NCBI RefSeq assembly: GCF_905475395.1
Contig: NC_058339.1
Location: 58,971,172 to 59,035,171, forward strand
DNA length: 64,000 nt
Reading direction: 5' to 3'
Source: Chrysoperla carnea
Taxonomy: Eukaryota > Arthropoda > Insecta > Neuroptera > Chrysopidae
Made by a program: the position numbers and the translations under genes. The notes beneath the pieces are model-generated. The model ran no database searches, was not told the origin of the DNA, and worked only from the letters and a program-made list of their open reading frames with translations. This document shows, in pieces, positions 61,936 to 64,000 of the stretch (position 1 is its first letter; each line of letters begins with the position of its first letter).

Positions 61936-62806
61936 TTTTAGACCACAATAAAAATATTTTAAGTATTTACAAGTACAAAAACACACGTCAGCTTTGATTC
62001 ATTTTCAAATCTTCAAATTTTTTGTGATATTAATGGAAACAAAGACGTTGTATTCAGAAGACAATTTCAACTTATCATATATTTATATTTTTTTATTCAT
62101 TATTTTATGTCAGTTTTACATAAGTTTAAATTTGCAAGCATGAAACAGATTTTCTAACTTCTATTTTGACTATTTATTATTTTGACTAAATTATGACAAC
62201 TATTTTGGCTGTTTTCCAATGAGTTGATCTTTAACACACTTATTGGTAGGTAACTTTAATAGTTCCATACTATTTGTAGTAGCCATTTATTAATTGGTGT
62301 TTCGCAGTGTTGGGTATGTTTTTTGTTTGATTTAATTTAAACTGTCGAGAAGAATTAAAATTCCGATGAAATTAGCTCAGATAAAAGTTAAATTGAAACA
62401 AATTTGTTTAATGGACCCAAATTGAAACAAATTTGTTTAATGAATTGTTTTATCCAATTTTTTGAGACTATCACTTTTCTGCAGTCTCCAGGCAACTAAT
62501 AAATGGCGTTTAACTTTTAGTATTCAAAAGTGAATAACAAGAAGACCAATTAAAGAAATTTTATCATTTGTAACTGATCAAAATAATAATAATGATATGT
62601 GTTGATTTGTGCATTTGTTGTTTAAAAAGGTAAAAGTAATTAACCTCTGTCATGTTACTGCAGTTTTATATTTTAATGTTTGCAATTCTGTCTCCGCAGT
62701 TATCATGATATGACTAGAAAAATTTTAATTGGTTAAACAGTTTCCCATGTTCATGGTTATTAAACAAACGTCTAAAATACCGAAAGTGAATAATTAAATT
62801 GAAATA
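61936..62806. promoter_or_regulatory. Shared head-to-head upstream region of RAB3GAP2 and UBXN1
   Basis: 871 bp between the two start codons, transcribed outward on both sides. It contains the duplicated palindrome at 62391-62442. No TATA box stands out. Spacing under 1 kb and divergent orientation of two housekeeping-type genes suggest a bidirectional promoter. Confidence 0.5.
62391..62442. repeat. Two copies of a 23-bp unit with a perfect palindrome
   Basis: AATTGAAACAAATTTGTTTAATG (quoted here as AATTGAAACAAA + TTTGTTTAATG) occurs at 62391-62413 and 62420-62442. Each unit contains the perfect palindrome AAACAAATTTGTTT. TGTTTA half-sites resemble forkhead cores. Confidence 0.85.
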
Positions 62807-62859
62807 ATGTCGGATATTATTAAAACATTAGTGGAAATGGGTTTTCCCGAAAACCGAGC
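62807..62859 (+). CDS. UBXN1: UBXN1 exon 1
   Basis: ATG at 62807, MSDIIKTLVEMGFPENR plus two bases, donor GAGC|GTAAAT. MGFPxxRA is the classical first helix and loop of a UBA domain, which confirms the start. Joined to exon 2 it gives Ala-Lys-His-Ala. Confidence 0.85.
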
Positions 62860-63939
62860 GTAAATATAACAACAAAATGTCATATATTCCATATACGTCA
62901 TTACATATTAATTTTAGGAAACATGCTATATCCAAAAGTAAAGGAACGAATGTTCAAGAAGTTATGGAATGGTTACTAGCCCATGAGGATGAATTAGATA
63001 ACGCTGAAGTTGAGGAGGCTGAAAAAGTGGAAAAAGATAATGCTGAAAATTCAACGAAAACGGAGGAGGATGCACCAAAATCGGATGATGCCGAAGCGGA
63101 AAGTGGAGTCGAAGCTAAATCATTAAAATGTGATGAATGTGGTCGCTTATTTAAAAATCAGCTTGAAGTTGAATTTCACGCTGCTAAATCTGGCCATAGC
63201 AGTTTTAGTGAATCAACTGAAGAAAAGAAACCTTTGACTGAAGAAGAAAAGCAAGCACAGTTGCAAAAAGTTGAAAATTTGATGAAACTTAAGCGGCAAG
63301 AAAGAGAAGAACGAGAGAAAAGGGAAGCTTTAGAACGAGAAAGACTCCGAATCCAATCGGGTAAAGATATGTTAGAAGCTAAGCGAAAAGTTGAAGAATT
63401 AGAAATGCAAAAATTAGTTGAACAACGAAGAAGAGAGAAACAAGAAGATAAATTAGCAAGGCAACGAGTGTTAGATCAAATAGAGCAAGATAAATTAGTT
63501 AGGAAAGCGAAATTTGGTGGTAATGCATCCACTACTACTGCGGTTAGTCCCCCACCTCAAGCTCCAGTGTCAACACCGTCACTTCCAAAATCCGCGTCTA
63601 AAGAATATACGCATACCAAATTACAAATACGTCTCACAAATGGCACAGCTTTAACACAAACTTTTGGTGCCAAGGAGCCTTTATCAGCAGTTAGATTGTA
63701 TGTTGAAATTAATCGAACCGACGAACCTGGACCATTTTCACTTATGACAAATTTTCCAAAAAAGTTATTTGGCCCTGAGGATTATGATAAACCATTAGAT
63801 ATGCTAGGTAAATATTACTCTACATATTTTTTTCTATAGAAATTATATTTGCATAATTTTCATACGAAAGTTTAAGGAGTATTTCCTTAAATGTGCCTTT
63901 TTAGAACGTTTCGCTTTTGTTATTGTGAAAAGGTGGTAA
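62807..63939 (+). CDS. UBXN1: UBXN1/SAKS1-like p97 (VCP) adaptor: UBA, zinc finger, coiled coil, UBX
   Basis: Ubiquitin- and p97-binding cofactor. Exons 62807-62859, 62918-63807 and probably 63905-63939, 325 residues (human UBXN1 about 300). UBA about 1-42 (VEMGFPENRA, then AMEWLL-like EVMEWLLAHEDE). C2H2-type finger C89-x2-C92-x12-H105-x5-H111, absent from human UBXN1 but plausible for invertebrate members. Charged coiled coil about 121-216 with REEREKREALERERLR. UBX about 251-325 (LQIRLTNGTALTQTF, AVRLYVEINR). The p97-contact loop is FPK rather than the usual FPR. Intron 1 is only 58 bases. The last exon is short and the assignment less sure. Confidence 0.85.
62918..63807 (+). CDS. UBXN1: UBXN1 exon 2
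   Basis: Acceptor attaattttag 58 bases after exon 1; donor GCTAG|GTAAAT in phase 1. Encodes the rest of the UBA, the acidic linker, finger, coiled coil and most of UBX. The in-frame ATG at 62877 lies inside the intron and is not the start. Confidence 0.9.
63905..63939 (+). CDS. UBXN1: UBXN1 probable terminal exon 3
   Basis: Acceptor tgcctttttag, 97 bases after the exon 2 donor, in the right phase. It reads ERFAFVIVKRW then TAA. A final hydrophobic beta strand followed by a basic residue is what ends a UBX domain (SAVLIVAKK in human), though two or three loop residues seem missing. A longer alternative exon beyond the window cannot be excluded. Confidence 0.55.
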
Positions 63940-64000
63940 CGAAAGTTTATAATGACGTTCTTGATGCACCTAGTCTTGTGCTTGAAACTATTTAAAACTG

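Noticed and set aside
1-64000. CRISPR arrays, operons or prokaryotic regulatory sites
   Set aside because: The window is eukaryotic nuclear DNA with spliced genes; no regularly spaced direct repeats were seen.

Overview
This is a 64-kb piece of an AT-rich arthropod, almost certainly insect, nuclear genome. Genes are split by GT-AG introns, intergenic and intronic DNA is full of decayed transposons, and all recognisable proteins are metazoan. The insect order cannot be fixed from the sequence; an insect TTAGG-type telomeric motif appears in a SINE tail.

Layout. (1) 1-980: the 3' end of a plus-strand gene. Its last exon encodes a 3D-like (three-aspartate) beta-barrel domain, and the intron before it carries a tRNA-derived SINE. 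(2) 981-24,935: about 24 kb without a convincing gene, holding several dispersed repeat families, pogo-like and hAT-like MITEs, a LINE fragment and diverged tandem repeats. (3) 24,936-46,303, plus strand: the DLK/wallenda MAP kinase kinase kinase gene (MAP3K12/13 family), with two alternative first coding exons in the same splice phase and six common exons. Its introns hold an inverted pair of a foldback transposon, two SINEs of different families, a mariner-like element and a tandem repeat. (4) 46,304-55,505: intergenic, with a foldback element and microsatellites. (5) 55,506-61,935, minus strand: a complete six-exon gene for the Rab3 GTPase-activating complex non-catalytic subunit (RAB3GAP2). 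(6) 62,807-63,939, plus strand: a UBXN1/SAKS1-like p97 adaptor, head-to-head with RAB3GAP2 across an 871-bp shared upstream region.

How the genes relate. DLK/wallenda drives axon injury and synaptic growth signalling to JNK/p38. RAB3GAP2 acts with RAB3GAP1 on Rab3/Rab18 at synapses and the ER. UBXN1 links ubiquitin to the p97/VCP segregase. The three are neighbours without an obvious shared pathway, as is normal in insects; only RAB3GAP2 and UBXN1 look likely to share a promoter.

I found no clear novel protein system. The most interesting non-coding signals are the SINE whose tail is the insect telomeric motif, the alternative DLK first exons, and the large inverted repeat inside the DLK intron.
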